A stretch of 7,733 bases of DNA from Oscillospiraceae bacterium (GTDB lineage: Bacteria; Bacillota; Clostridia; Oscillospirales; Ruminococcaceae), in the NCBI GenBank assembly GCA_016295545.1, contig JAEDLA010000064.1:1-7733 (forward strand). Direction: 5' to 3'. Below, piece by piece: positions 1 through 5,951 of this stretch. The translations under genes and the position numbers were made by a program. Within the stretch, counting starts at the first letter, position 1. The number at the start of each line of letters is the position of its first letter. Below the pieces are notes generated by a model. That model saw only the letters and a list, made by a program, of their open reading frames with translations, searched no databases and was not told where the DNA came from.

Positions 1-76
1 AGGGACAATGTCCCTTTGGCAGGGGATTTTAAGGGGACAGCGTCCCCTTAAATAATTGCCGTATAAGTAAAAATTG
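1..76. repeat. Palindromic intergenic repeat, short form (left copy)
   Basis: This segment reappears in inverted orientation at 7568-7703. It contains a 7-bp palindrome (AGGGACA at 1-7 with TGTCCCT at 9-15) and a perfect 11-bp hairpin (28-38 with 42-52, loop AGC). The match to the other copy runs inward to about base 76 with two mismatches near the inner end. It lacks about 60 bases present in the right copy. The outer edge is cut by the window, so the left arm of the first palindrome is incomplete. It looks like a non-coding, REP- or MITE-like intergenic element; no transposase is seen. It lies just downstream of queC, and its hairpin could help end that operon's transcript. Confidence 0.85.
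28..52 (-). terminator. Possible terminator hairpin after queC
   Basis: A perfect 11-bp stem (28-38/42-52) with a 3-nt loop lies 35 bases beyond the queC stop codon. On the minus strand it is preceded by TTAT and followed by AAAATCCCC, so it lacks a proper U-tract. It belongs to the repeat element, so any terminator role is incidental and weakly supported. Confidence 0.35.
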
Positions 77-87
77 ATTTGCGTGTT

Positions 88-780
88 TTAGAGATGACTT
101 ATAGAAACAGCCGGATCAACTACGCCGTTGGCTTCAAATGCTGCCATACGGTCACGGCAGGTTCCGCATACACCGCAGGGAACATCTCCGCCCTCGTAGC
201 AACTCCATGTAAGCTCATAGGGCACGCCAAGCTTCAAGCCGATTTCAACAACCTCCGCTTTAGTCAGGTTAACAAACGGAGCTTCGATTTTTACCTGATT
301 TCCGCTGCCGATATAAACAGCACGGCTGATAGATTCGTTAAAATCAGAGGAGCAGTCGGGGTAGGCATTTCCGGCGGCGTCATCGCTGTGAGCGCCGTAA
401 TATATTACTCCGCAGCCGTTTGAAATAGCAATGCTTGCCGCAGAAGCAAGGAAAAGTCCGTTACGGAAAGGTACGTAGGTTGAAACGGGTGAGCCGTTCG
501 TCTTAGAAAGCTGACTGGCGTAGGATTCCTTTGGGATATCCTGAGATGAACCGTTGAGCAGAGAGCAGTCCGAGTCAGCGAAAATGGTGGTAAGGTCAAG
601 TGTTTTCAGCTTTACACCGAAGTGAGCCGCAATTTTCTCCGCAGCTTCAACTTCTTTTACGTGCTTCTGACCGTAGTAAACAGACAGTGCAATAACGTTG
701 TCAGCTCCGTATTTATCCACAGCAATTCCGAGACAGGTGGTGCTGTCAACACCGCCGCTGAAAAGAACAAGTGCTTTCAT
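88..780 (-). CDS. queC: 7-cyano-7-deazaguanine (preQ0) synthase QueC
   Basis: QueC is the ATP-dependent ligase/amidase that converts 7-carboxy-7-deazaguanine and ammonia to preQ0, the nitrile precursor of queuosine, in the cytoplasm. The 230-residue product has the usual family length. An N-terminal PP-loop SGGVDST (residues 8-14) binds ATP, VPFRN (103-107) and the GAHSDD region (129-134) are family signatures, and four C-terminal cysteines (Cys194, 202, 205, 208, pattern C-x7-C-x2-C-x2-C) form the zinc site. ATG at 780 is preceded by GAAAGGA (791-797) at about 10 nt. It is the last gene of the operon, 25 nt after folE, and should share the riboswitch control ahead of queD. All key residues are present, so it should be functional. 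Confidence 0.96.
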   Translation of the reverse strand: MKALVLFSGGVDSTTCLGIAVDKYGADNVIALSVYYGQKHVKEVEAAEKIAAHFGVKLKTLDLTTIFADSDCSLLNGSSQDIPKESYASQLSKTNGSPVSTYVPFRNGLFLASAASIAISNGCGVIYYGAHSDDAAGNAYPDCSSDFNESISRAVYIGSGNQVKIEAPFVNLTKAEVVEIGLKLGVPYELTWSCYEGGDVPCGVCGTCRDRMAAFEANGVVDPAVSISHL

Positions 781-805
781 TTTATAAGAATCCTTTCATA
801 TAATA

Positions 806-1369
806 TTATTCAACAAGCTTTTTCAGCTCCGGATCATTTCTGAATGCTCCTAAAAAGGTATGGGTTACTGTCTGAGCCGAAGCATTTCTTATGCCCCTTG
901 CTGTCATACAGCTGTGGGAGCCTTTTATCTGTACGCCTACGTCCGGAGAACCGGAGGCTTCTGAAATAATCTCCGCAATATCCTGTCCCAGACGTTCCTG
1001 AAGCTGTAAGCGCTTTGCAGCCATATCGCATATACGGGCAATTTTGCTCAGTCCAAGAACTCTGCCCTTAGGGATATAGGCAACGTTGACAGTCATGTCG
1101 TACATAAGAGCAAGGTGGTGTTCGCAGTAGCTGAAAACAGTAATATCCTTCATGACAACAGCAGACTGCGACTGCTCCGGACATACGCTTTCAAAGGTTT
1201 TGCCAAATTTTTCGGCAATTTCGTGGTTGGTATAGGAAATTCCCTCAAAGACCTCCTCAAACATACGTGCAACTCTCTCAGGAGTTTCACGAAGTCCCTC
1301 TCTTTCGGGATTTTCTCCGATAGCTTCAAGCAGACCACGAACATGGTATTCAACAGCTTTTTTATCCAT
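806..1369 (-). CDS. folE: GTP cyclohydrolase I, FolE type
   Basis: This enzyme (EC 3.5.4.16) converts GTP to 7,8-dihydroneopterin triphosphate, the entry metabolite for both folate and queuosine. The zinc ligands are visible in SYCEHH (Cys82 and the following His pair, numbering from the ATG) and HSCMTARG (Cys154), with LGLSKIAR between them. I start it at ATG 1369 (187 aa). A longer reading begins at GTG 1381 (191 aa, overlapping queE by 8 nt), but that GTG has no ribosome binding site, whereas AGAGGTG (1379-1385) precedes the ATG by 9 nt. With the ATG start, the gap to the queE stop is 4 nt. Its place between queE and queC suggests that it supplies the queuosine branch; whether it is the only FolE of the cell cannot be told here. 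Confidence 0.95.
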   Translation of the reverse strand: MDKKAVEYHVRGLLEAIGENPEREGLRETPERVARMFEEVFEGISYTNHEIAEKFGKTFESVCPEQSQSAVVMKDITVFSYCEHHLALMYDMTVNVAYIPKGRVLGLSKIARICDMAAKRLQLQERLGQDIAEIISEASGSPDVGVQIKGSHSCMTARGIRNASAQTVTHTFLGAFRNDPELKKLVE

Positions 1370-1373
1370 TTTC

Positions 1374-2042
1374 TCATACACCTCTTTTATCAGGATTCCA
1401 AATAAATTTATGGAGCTGGAGCTGGAGACGTGCTCCGTTAAGACTATGCTCCTTCATAAAGTCAACAATACGCTCAGGCGGAAGCTTTCCGAAAACGGGA
1501 CTGAAATATACGTGACAGCGGGAGAGCAGGGAATAATCCCCGATGATTTCCAAAGCCCTGTCAAGGTCGTCGGTACTGCCTGAAACGAATTTGACTGTAT
1601 CATTTTCGTTCAGCAGGCGGAAATTTTCAGTACACATTTTATTCTCCATGCCGCTTGAGGGCAGCTTGTAATCCATAGTAAACACCGGACGGCAGGAGCG
1701 TGTCGCAAGACGTTCAACAGGGAGACTGCCGTTTGTTTCAATTTCAACCCGAAGCCCCTCTGTAATAAGACTGTCAGTGAGCAGGTGAAGATTTTCCTGC
1801 AAAAGCGGTTCGCCGCCGGTAAGAGTAACATTTTTTACACCAGCTGACAGAATATAGTCTGTGATTTCTTCGGCAGTCAGAAGCTCAGCCGGAGCATTAT
1901 CGGAATTAGCCCATAAAGTGTCGCAGTAGCTGCACCTGAGATTACATTTGCGGAATCTGATAAAAACAGCAAGTTCACCGGCGCAAACTCCCTCGCCGTT
2001 GATGCTTGTGAATTTTTCCGCAACAGGGAACAGGCAGCTCAT
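1374..2042 (-). CDS. queE: 7-carboxy-7-deazaguanine synthase QueE (radical SAM)
   Basis: QueE rearranges 6-carboxy-5,6,7,8-tetrahydropterin to 7-carboxy-7-deazaguanine using S-adenosylmethionine and a 4Fe-4S cluster. The 222-residue protein has the cluster motif CNLRCSYC (Cys33, Cys37, Cys40, the standard CX3CX2C), an upstream SINGEG (13-18) and the SAM-binding TGGEP (75-79). The C-terminal LQLQLHKFIW is typical of clostridial QueE proteins. ATG at 2042 overlaps the queD stop as ATGA, and GAGGA lies close upstream, so translation is coupled to queD. It is downstream of queD and upstream of folE in one transcript. No defect is seen. Confidence 0.96.
   Translation of the reverse strand: MSCLFPVAEKFTSINGEGVCAGELAVFIRFRKCNLRCSYCDTLWANSDNAPAELLTAEEITDYILSAGVKNVTLTGGEPLLQENLHLLTDSLITEGLRVEIETNGSLPVERLATRSCRPVFTMDYKLPSSGMENKMCTENFRLLNENDTVKFVSGSTDDLDRALEIIGDYSLLSRCHVYFSPVFGKLPPERIVDFMKEHSLNGARLQLQLHKFIWNPDKRGV
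1379..1385 (-). promoter_or_regulatory. Ribosome binding site deciding the folE start
   Basis: AGAGGTG on the minus strand lies 9 nt before ATG 1369 and overlaps the alternative GTG codon at 1381-1379. This favours the shorter folE product and makes translation continue almost directly from the queE stop (1376-1374). Confidence 0.6.
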
Positions 2043-2461
2043 GATTCCTCATAAACGGCGCAGTTGTCGGGAGTTTCATAAACTGCGGCGCTTTTAACCG
2101 GTAGTCCCTGATTTTTCAGTGAGCGGAAGAAAAATTCCGCAAAATTTTCGGCAGTAGGTCTGAAAGGAACAGCGATAAGCCGGAAATTCTCAGCTTCAAG
2201 AGCCTTGACAGTGGCATCCTGAAGTGTATTTTCCTCGTAAATAAGTGAGTGGTCAAGGCTGTCAGCAAGCTCCCTGACCGCTTTTTTTATATCTCCGAAG
2301 TCGATGAGCATATCACGCTTTTCGCCCTCAGGATAGAGCTTTTCTCCGGCAAAGGAAATCTCCGCAGACCAGTGATGACCGTGAATATTAGCACATTTCC
2401 CATTATAGCCGGAGAGAAAATGTGCGCTGTCAAATGACGCAGATGTTTTAAGTAAGTACAT
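2039..2461 (-). CDS. queD: 6-carboxy-5,6,7,8-tetrahydropterin synthase QueD
   Basis: QueD converts dihydroneopterin triphosphate, the product of FolE, to 6-carboxytetrahydropterin. The 140-residue protein has zinc-binding His14 and the CxxxHGH signature (Cys23, His27, His29), DHS (His71) and TAEN (Glu105), the expected catalytic set of the 6-pyruvoyltetrahydropterin synthase-like family. I choose ATG 2461: AGGAGA (2468-2473) precedes it by 6 nt, and the protein then begins at the family's normal N-terminus. The open frame extends to 2512, but that stretch runs through the terminator hairpin and is leader RNA. It is the first gene of the queuosine operon and the direct target of the upstream attenuator. 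Confidence 0.96.
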   Translation of the reverse strand: MYLLKTSASFDSAHFLSGYNGKCANIHGHHWSAEISFAGEKLYPEGEKRDMLIDFGDIKKAVRELADSLDHSLIYEENTLQDATVKALEAENFRLIAVPFRPTAENFAEFFFRSLKNQGLPVKSAAVYETPDNCAVYEES

Positions 2462-2474
2462 AATAATTCTCCTG

Positions 2475-2501
2475 AAAAAAAGCACCTGCCTGAGCAGATG
2501 C
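2475..2501 (-). terminator. Regulatory Rho-independent terminator in the queD leader
   Basis: On the minus strand GCATCTGC (2501-2494) pairs with GCAGGTGC (2489-2482), with one G-U pair and loop TCAG, followed by seven U residues (2481-2475). It ends 14 nt before the queD ATG and inside the leader, so it must be read through for expression. This is the layout of a riboswitch-controlled attenuator. Confidence 0.9.
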
Positions 2502-2549
2502 ACCTTGAACATATACAGCTATAAACGCTGAAAGAAATAGCTGCCCTGG
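2489..2549 (-). promoter_or_regulatory. Predicted antiterminator pairing of the preQ1 attenuator
   Basis: The aptamer tail CCAGGGCAG (2549-2541) can pair with CTGCTCAGG (2497-2489): eight pairs including one G-U, with a single internal A-A mismatch. The second strand covers the terminator's 5' arm, loop and first 3' base, so this pairing and the terminator exclude each other. The first strand overlaps the CCAGG that should join the ligand-bound aptamer. A separate 7-bp hairpin (2516-2522/2537-2543) competes for part of the same bases. Confidence 0.6.
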
Positions 2550-2586
2550 TTTTGTTTAACGACAGGATGGTGCAAACGAACTGTCG
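2545..2586 (-). ncRNA. preQ1 class I-like riboswitch aptamer
   Basis: On the minus strand CGACAG (2586-2581) pairs with CTGTCG (2565-2560) to form P1, closing a 15-nt loop. The loop ends in a C immediately before the 3' P1 strand, the position that pairs with preQ1 in this class. An A-rich tail TTAAACAAAACCAGG follows, very close to the tail of the known Thermoanaerobacter tengcongensis preQ1-I aptamer (UUAACAAAACAAGG). The location, directly upstream of queDE-folE-queC and followed by a terminator, agrees. I could not draw a convincing P2 pseudoknot by eye, so the exact subtype is open. Confidence 0.8.
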
Positions 2587-2594
2587 ATATACTT

Positions 2595-2623
2595 ATTATA
2601 TAGCACCTGAAAGGAGCTGTCAA
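2595..2623 (-). promoter_or_regulatory. Sigma-A type promoter of the queuosine operon
   Basis: Minus-strand TTGACA (2623-2618) and TATAAT (2600-2595) are both perfect consensus and separated by exactly 17 bp. Transcription should start near 2588, at the first base of the aptamer stem. Basal initiation is therefore strong, and control is likely to rest on the attenuator. Confidence 0.9.
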
Positions 2624-2640
2624 GGGGAGATTTTAACATA

Positions 2641-3055
2641 ATCAACTTTTGTACAGAATGCCCAAAATACTGACCTGAATAAATATGGTTTGGCTGAAAT
2701 GGCAGATTAAAATGTTTGCGCTGCTGCATTTGTGCATATTACACAATATATGAAGCTCTGTTTATCTGTACAGATTTTGGCTGAATTTCACTGAATTATC
2801 ACGCAATTTTCAAAAATGTCGAATTTTGACGGAAAGGAGCTTCTTGAAGCCTTTGATTATTACTGTGAAGCGGCAAAATAAAGTAACGCTGGCTGAGCCA
2901 AAGGAAACCTCCTGTGTGATAATAACCATAAAATCCGTTTATGCCGGAAACAAGTATCAGGATACCTGTGTTTCCGAAATTTCAGTTTCATAATGTAATA
3001 TTCACAGACTTCTGCACCAGATAAGATGCAGAAGTCTTTTTCTTTAAATTTCCTA
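2641..3055. other. Intergenic region with unexplained structure
   Basis: No convincing gene is present. There is a 21-codon plus-strand open frame (2816-2881) that lacks a ribosome binding site. There is a hairpin with an 8-bp outer stem (CGGAAACA 2945-2952 / TGTTTCCG 2969-2976) and a 5-bp inner stem (2954-2958/2961-2965). A plus-strand terminator lies at 3006-3041. The 80-codon minus-strand open frame at 2860-3102 runs through the terminator hairpin and has no family features, so it is not called. The region may encode a small RNA or be the remains of a lost gene. Confidence 0.5.
3006..3041 (+). terminator. Rho-independent terminator without an obvious upstream gene
   Basis: A perfect 11-bp stem, AGACTTCTGCA (3006-3016) with TGCAGAAGTCT (3027-3037), has a 10-nt loop and is followed by TTTTTCTTT. 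The U-tract is on the plus strand only. No recognisable plus-strand gene precedes it in the 380 bases back to the queuosine promoter, so it implies a small transcript from that gap or the trace of a deleted gene. Confidence 0.85.
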
Positions 3056-3095
3056 TTGATTTTTTTGAACATATGTAGTATAATATTGGTATAAT
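3056..3095 (+). promoter_or_regulatory. Overlapping promoters for the HD-metY pair
   Basis: TTGATT (3056-3061) and TATAAT (3079-3084) are 17 bp apart, a good sigma-A promoter. A second set, TTGAAC (3065-3070) and TATAAT (3090-3095), has a less favourable 19-bp spacer. Transcripts would start near 3091 or 3102 and carry a leader of about 100 to 110 nt. Confidence 0.75.
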
Positions 3096-3100
3096 ACTTC

Positions 3101-3175
3101 ATACGATATATTGAATTCTGACAAAATTCAGTCTGTGTCTGAAATCGTATTCACTTCGGAGTTACCAGTCCGGAG
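3101..3175 (+). ncRNA. Folded 5' leader of the HD-metY transcript
   Basis: ATACGAT (3101-3107) pairs perfectly with ATCGTAT (3144-3150) and encloses an 8-bp hairpin (3110-3117/3125-3132, one G-U). A second hairpin follows: 3154-3160 with 3169-3175, loop GTTACCAG. I cannot match this to SAM-I, SAM-II, T-box or another known riboswitch class, and no terminator follows it. It may be a cis-regulatory RNA or simply a structured leader. Confidence 0.35.
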
Positions 3176-3201
3176 AATCAAAAATTAAAGGAAGTTTTAT
3201 A

Positions 3202-3738
3202 ATGCTTAAAGCTATTTTGTCACGCAAGGAGCTGAGCAGCATCAGCTATTATGATTGTGTCAGCGATATAATCAGCAGCTTTGAGGTCGAAAAGCTGAAG
3301 TATATAACTCACCATATAACAACTACCCGTTTCCAGCACTGTGTAAATGTTTCATACTACAGCTACATAGTGTGCAGAAAGCTGCGGCTTGACGCACGTT
3401 CAGCCGCACGGGCAGGAATGCTTCACGATCTGTTTTTCTATGACAGAAAGGAGTACAACAGCAGCCGTGAGAAAGGTCACCTTTCACACAGCCGTATGCA
3501 TTCAGCTGTGGCAGTAATGAACGCTTCACAGATCACAGAGCTTTCAGAGCTTGAACGTGACATGATTGAGAAGCATATGTGGCCTGCTACAAGAAAGCTT
3601 CCTAAATTCAAGGAAAGCTTTGTAATCACCTTTGTGGATAAATACTGTGCTGCAATGGAGTTCCTTGTGCCTAAATTTGTGGCAGTTATAAGTCTTGTTC
3701 CATTTACTTTAAAAAATTCAGCTGATTATACTGATTAG
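3202..3738 (+). CDS. HD-domain metal-dependent phosphohydrolase-like protein
   Basis: The 178-residue protein has the ligand set of the HD superfamily: His46 in RFQHCVNVS, the His75-Asp76 pair in MLHDLFFYDR, further histidines at 96, 100 and 125 (IEKHMWP), and Asp146 in FVDKYCA. Such proteins are usually soluble metal-dependent phosphatases or phosphodiesterases; this small clostridial branch has no established substrate, and I assign none. No signal peptide is seen; the last 30 residues are somewhat hydrophobic and do not look like part of the catalytic core. ATG 3202 is preceded by AAAGGAAG (3187-3194). It is the first gene after a promoter and folded leader, and lies 23 nt before metY with no terminator between, so the two are very likely cotranscribed. 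Confidence 0.85.
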   Translation: MLKAILSRKELSSISYYDCVSDIISSFEVEKLKYITHHITTTRFQHCVNVSYYSYIVCRKLRLDARSAARAGMLHDLFFYDRKEYNSSREKGHLSHSRMHSAVAVMNASQITELSELERDMIEKHMWPATRKLPKFKESFVITFVDKYCAAMEFLVPKFVAVISLVPFTLKNSADYTD

Positions 3739-3761
3739 TTTAATATCGGAGGTTTGTTAAA

Positions 3762-5027
3762 ATGAAAATTGAAACCCAGTGCCTGCATGAGGGATATTCT
3801 CCCAAAAACACAGAACCGAGAGTTGTGCCGATTGTTCAGAGCACGACCTATGTCTATGATTCAACTGACGACGTTGCCGCTGTTTTTGATGATCCTACCA
3901 AAAGCCTGATATATTCAAGATTTGAGAATCCTACTGTCATGGCTGTTGAGAACAAAATAGCAGCTCTTGAGGGCGGTATAGGTGCAATGTGTACCTCCAG
4001 CGGTCAGGCAGCAAATCTTCTTGCAATTCTCAATATCTGCAAGGCAGGTGACAGCATTATTGCCTCATCAGCCGTTTACGGAGGTACTATCAACCTTTTT
4101 GCAGTTACTATCAAAAAAATGGGCATTGAGTGCATTTTTGTAGATCCTGATATTTCTGAGGAGGAGCTTCAGAAAGCTGTAAAGCCTAACACAAAGGCAA
4201 TTTTTGGTGAAACTATTGCTAATCCGGCACTTACAGTTTTTGATATTGAAAAATTTGCAAGAGTTGCTCATAAAAATAATGTTCCTCTTATTGTGGACAA
4301 TACTTTCCCCACTCCCGTGCTGTGCAGACCTATTGAATTCGGCGCAGATATTGTAGTTCACTCAACTTCAAAGTACATGGACGGTCATGCAGTTCAGGTG
4401 GGCGGAGTTATTGTTGATGCCGGTACATTTGACTGGACTAACGGCAAATTCCCTGAATTTACCGAGCCTGACGAAAGCTATCACGGAATCATATATACAA
4501 AGGCATACGGCAAGGCAGCATACATAGTAAAGGCAAGAATGCAGCTTATGAGAGACTTCGGCTGCTATCCGTCAGCACAGTCAGCATTTTATCTTAATCT
4601 CGGGCTGGAAACTCTGCCGATCCGTATGAGACAATATTGTGAAAATGCAAGAATTGTTTCGGAATACCTTGAAAGCTGCGATAAGGTAGAGTCAGTAAAT
4701 TATCCGGGACTGAAAAGCAATAAGTATTATGACCTTGCAAAGAAGTATATGCCGGACGGCTGCAGCGGAGTAATTTCCTTTGTAATTAAGGGCGGCAGAA
4801 GTACAGCAGTCAGATTTATGGATTCACTGAAGCTGGCTTCAAACGAAGTTCATGTAGCAGATATCCGTACCTGTGTACTTCATCCGGCAAGCGCAACTCA
4901 CCGTCAGCTTACTGATGAACAGCTTGTGGCAGCCGGAATCAACGGCGGAATGATTCGTCTTTCTGTGGGACTTGAAAATGTAGAGGATATTCTTGATGAC
5001 CTGAAACAGGCATTTGCAAATATCTGA
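3762..5027 (+). CDS. metY: O-acetylhomoserine sulfhydrylase (aminocarboxypropyltransferase)
   Basis: This cytoplasmic PLP enzyme forms homocysteine from O-acetylhomoserine and sulfide, feeding methionine synthesis. The 421-residue length and the internal segment FTEPDESYHG, with the following AYIVKARMQLMRDFG, are typical of this subgroup rather than of the shorter cystathionine gamma-synthases. PLP-site features are YSR (51-53), SSGQAA (79-84), the Asp179 of IVDNTFPTP, and Lys204 in HSTSKYMDGH, which forms the Schiff base. The C-terminal LHPASATHRQL and IRLSVGLE are family signatures. GGAGG (3748-3752) precedes the ATG by 9 nt. It follows the HD gene at 23 nt and ends at a strong terminator. 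O-succinylhomoserine or related substrates remain possible, since this fold family is promiscuous. Confidence 0.93.
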   Translation: MKIETQCLHEGYSPKNTEPRVVPIVQSTTYVYDSTDDVAAVFDDPTKSLIYSRFENPTVMAVENKIAALEGGIGAMCTSSGQAANLLAILNICKAGDSIIASSAVYGGTINLFAVTIKKMGIECIFVDPDISEEELQKAVKPNTKAIFGETIANPALTVFDIEKFARVAHKNNVPLIVDNTFPTPVLCRPIEFGADIVVHSTSKYMDGHAVQVGGVIVDAGTFDWTNGKFPEFTEPDESYHGIIYTKAYGKAAYIVKARMQLMRDFGCYPSAQSAFYLNLGLETLPIRMRQYCENARIVSEYLESCDKVESVNYPGLKSNKYYDLAKKYMPDGCSGVISFVIKGGRSTAVRFMDSLKLASNEVHVADIRTCVLHPASATHRQLTDEQLVAAGINGGMIRLSVGLENVEDILDDLKQAFANI

Positions 5028-5038
5028 ACAATAAAAAT

Positions 5039-5070
5039 AACAGCCTGAGAAAAAATTCTCAGGCTGTTTT
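5039..5070. terminator. Bidirectional terminator between metY and the surface operon
   Basis: A perfect 13-bp stem (5039-5051/5056-5068) with loop AAAA lies between two convergent genes. Plus-strand reading gives TTTT after the stem. Minus-strand reading gives TTATTTTTATTG. It ends both metY (stop at 5027) and the minus-strand membrane-protein gene (stop at 5073). Confidence 0.93.
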
Positions 5071-5072
5071 AA

Positions 5073-5951
5073 TTATTCGGACGCTTTGTCCTTTTTATTT
5101 TTGCATACCACAGCAAATCTGATTATCAGCAAAGCTCCGATAACAGCAATTACTATCTGATTCAGCATGAACTGATTCACAATTGAGTACATAAGGCTTG
5201 TAAACGATGTATAGATTTGCGGCTCTTTAATGGTAAAGGAGTCAAAATAGCGTGTAGCTGTAAGGCAGATACAGGGTACAATGCCAATAATTCCTGACAC
5301 AAGGGAGGATATACCAATCCAGTAAAGTGAATGGGACAGGTTTTTGATACTGATAATAATAAAAAAAGCAATCAGTGCAGCGGAAACTGCCGCAGATATA
5401 AGAAAAATCAGGTTTATACGTGTAAATACAGGGGATAATCCGGCGAGAACGCCCTCACGTTCAAGGGTTTCCATTTTGAAAACATCGCAGTATTCGCCGA
5501 TGGTCCTGTATGCGGAGCGAATAGTCGCCTGAACCTTTTCTTCGTATTTTTCGTCCTTTGTAAAGCCAATACTGTCAGCGTAATCACCGATAAAGGCTTC
5601 AATGTTTTCCTCGAGCTCCTTGTTTTCCGGAACTGAAAAATCGGCGGTGTTTCCGTTCAGAACATCAAATCCGGAGTAAACATAGCCACGCATGGTATTC
5701 TTGATATATTCACGTCCCACAGCCTCGGTGTAAACATCGGCGGGAATGCCTGTTTCGTTGTATTTGCCGGAAAAATAGCTGTCCAGCCGGTTCTTTATGA
5801 CGGTGACTATCTCATTTTCGTCGGCAATACGGATAAGCCTGTCCGGATCAGAGAAGCTGTTGGCGACAAAAGCGGCTGAGCAGCCAAGAAGTGAAAATAC
5901 AAGGAGTATGGACAGAATCAGTCCGGGGATATATGTTTTTAAGCTTTTCAA
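5073..5951 (-). CDS. Four-helix membrane protein of the sortase operon, function unknown
   Basis: I do not recognise a family. The 292-residue product has a membrane helix at about 8-30, a predicted extracytoplasmic region of about 150 residues rich in acidic and aromatic residues (31-178), three further helices (about 180-202, 209-231, 263-283) and a short lysine-rich tail. The first helix holds SLLGC at 20-24, which resembles a lipobox; cleavage there would make an unusual lipoprotein with three later helices, so a plain anchor is as likely. The start is TTG at 5951: it overlaps the sortase stop as TTGA, and AGGAGG (5959-5964) sits 7 nt upstream. The next in-frame Met is residue 86. It is the last gene of the operon and may assist the sortase or its substrate; that is inference. 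Confidence 0.8.
   Translation of the reverse strand: MKSLKTYIPGLILSILLVFSLLGCSAAFVANSFSDPDRLIRIADENEIVTVIKNRLDSYFSGKYNETGIPADVYTEAVGREYIKNTMRGYVYSGFDVLNGNTADFSVPENKELEENIEAFIGDYADSIGFTKDEKYEEKVQATIRSAYRTIGEYCDVFKMETLEREGVLAGLSPVFTRINLIFLISAAVSAALIAFFIIISIKNLSHSLYWIGISSLVSGIIGIVPCICLTATRYFDSFTIKEPQIYTSFTSLMYSIVNQFMLNQIVIAVIGALLIIRFAVVCKNKKDKASE

Noticed and set aside
79..423. 114-codon plus-strand open frame opposite queC
   Set aside because: It is antisense to a clear queC gene and has no family features.
2462..2512. 17-residue N-terminal extension of queD
   Set aside because: It covers the regulatory terminator and U-tract; AGGAGA supports ATG 2461 and the family begins there.
2860..3102. 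80-codon minus-strand open frame
   Set aside because: It runs through the plus-strand terminator hairpin and the HD-gene promoters, and shows no domain features; AT-rich chance frame.
3092..3201. SAM or T-box riboswitch upstream of HD-metY
   Set aside because: No SAM-I core, no T-box sequence and no terminator/antiterminator pair is visible in the leader.
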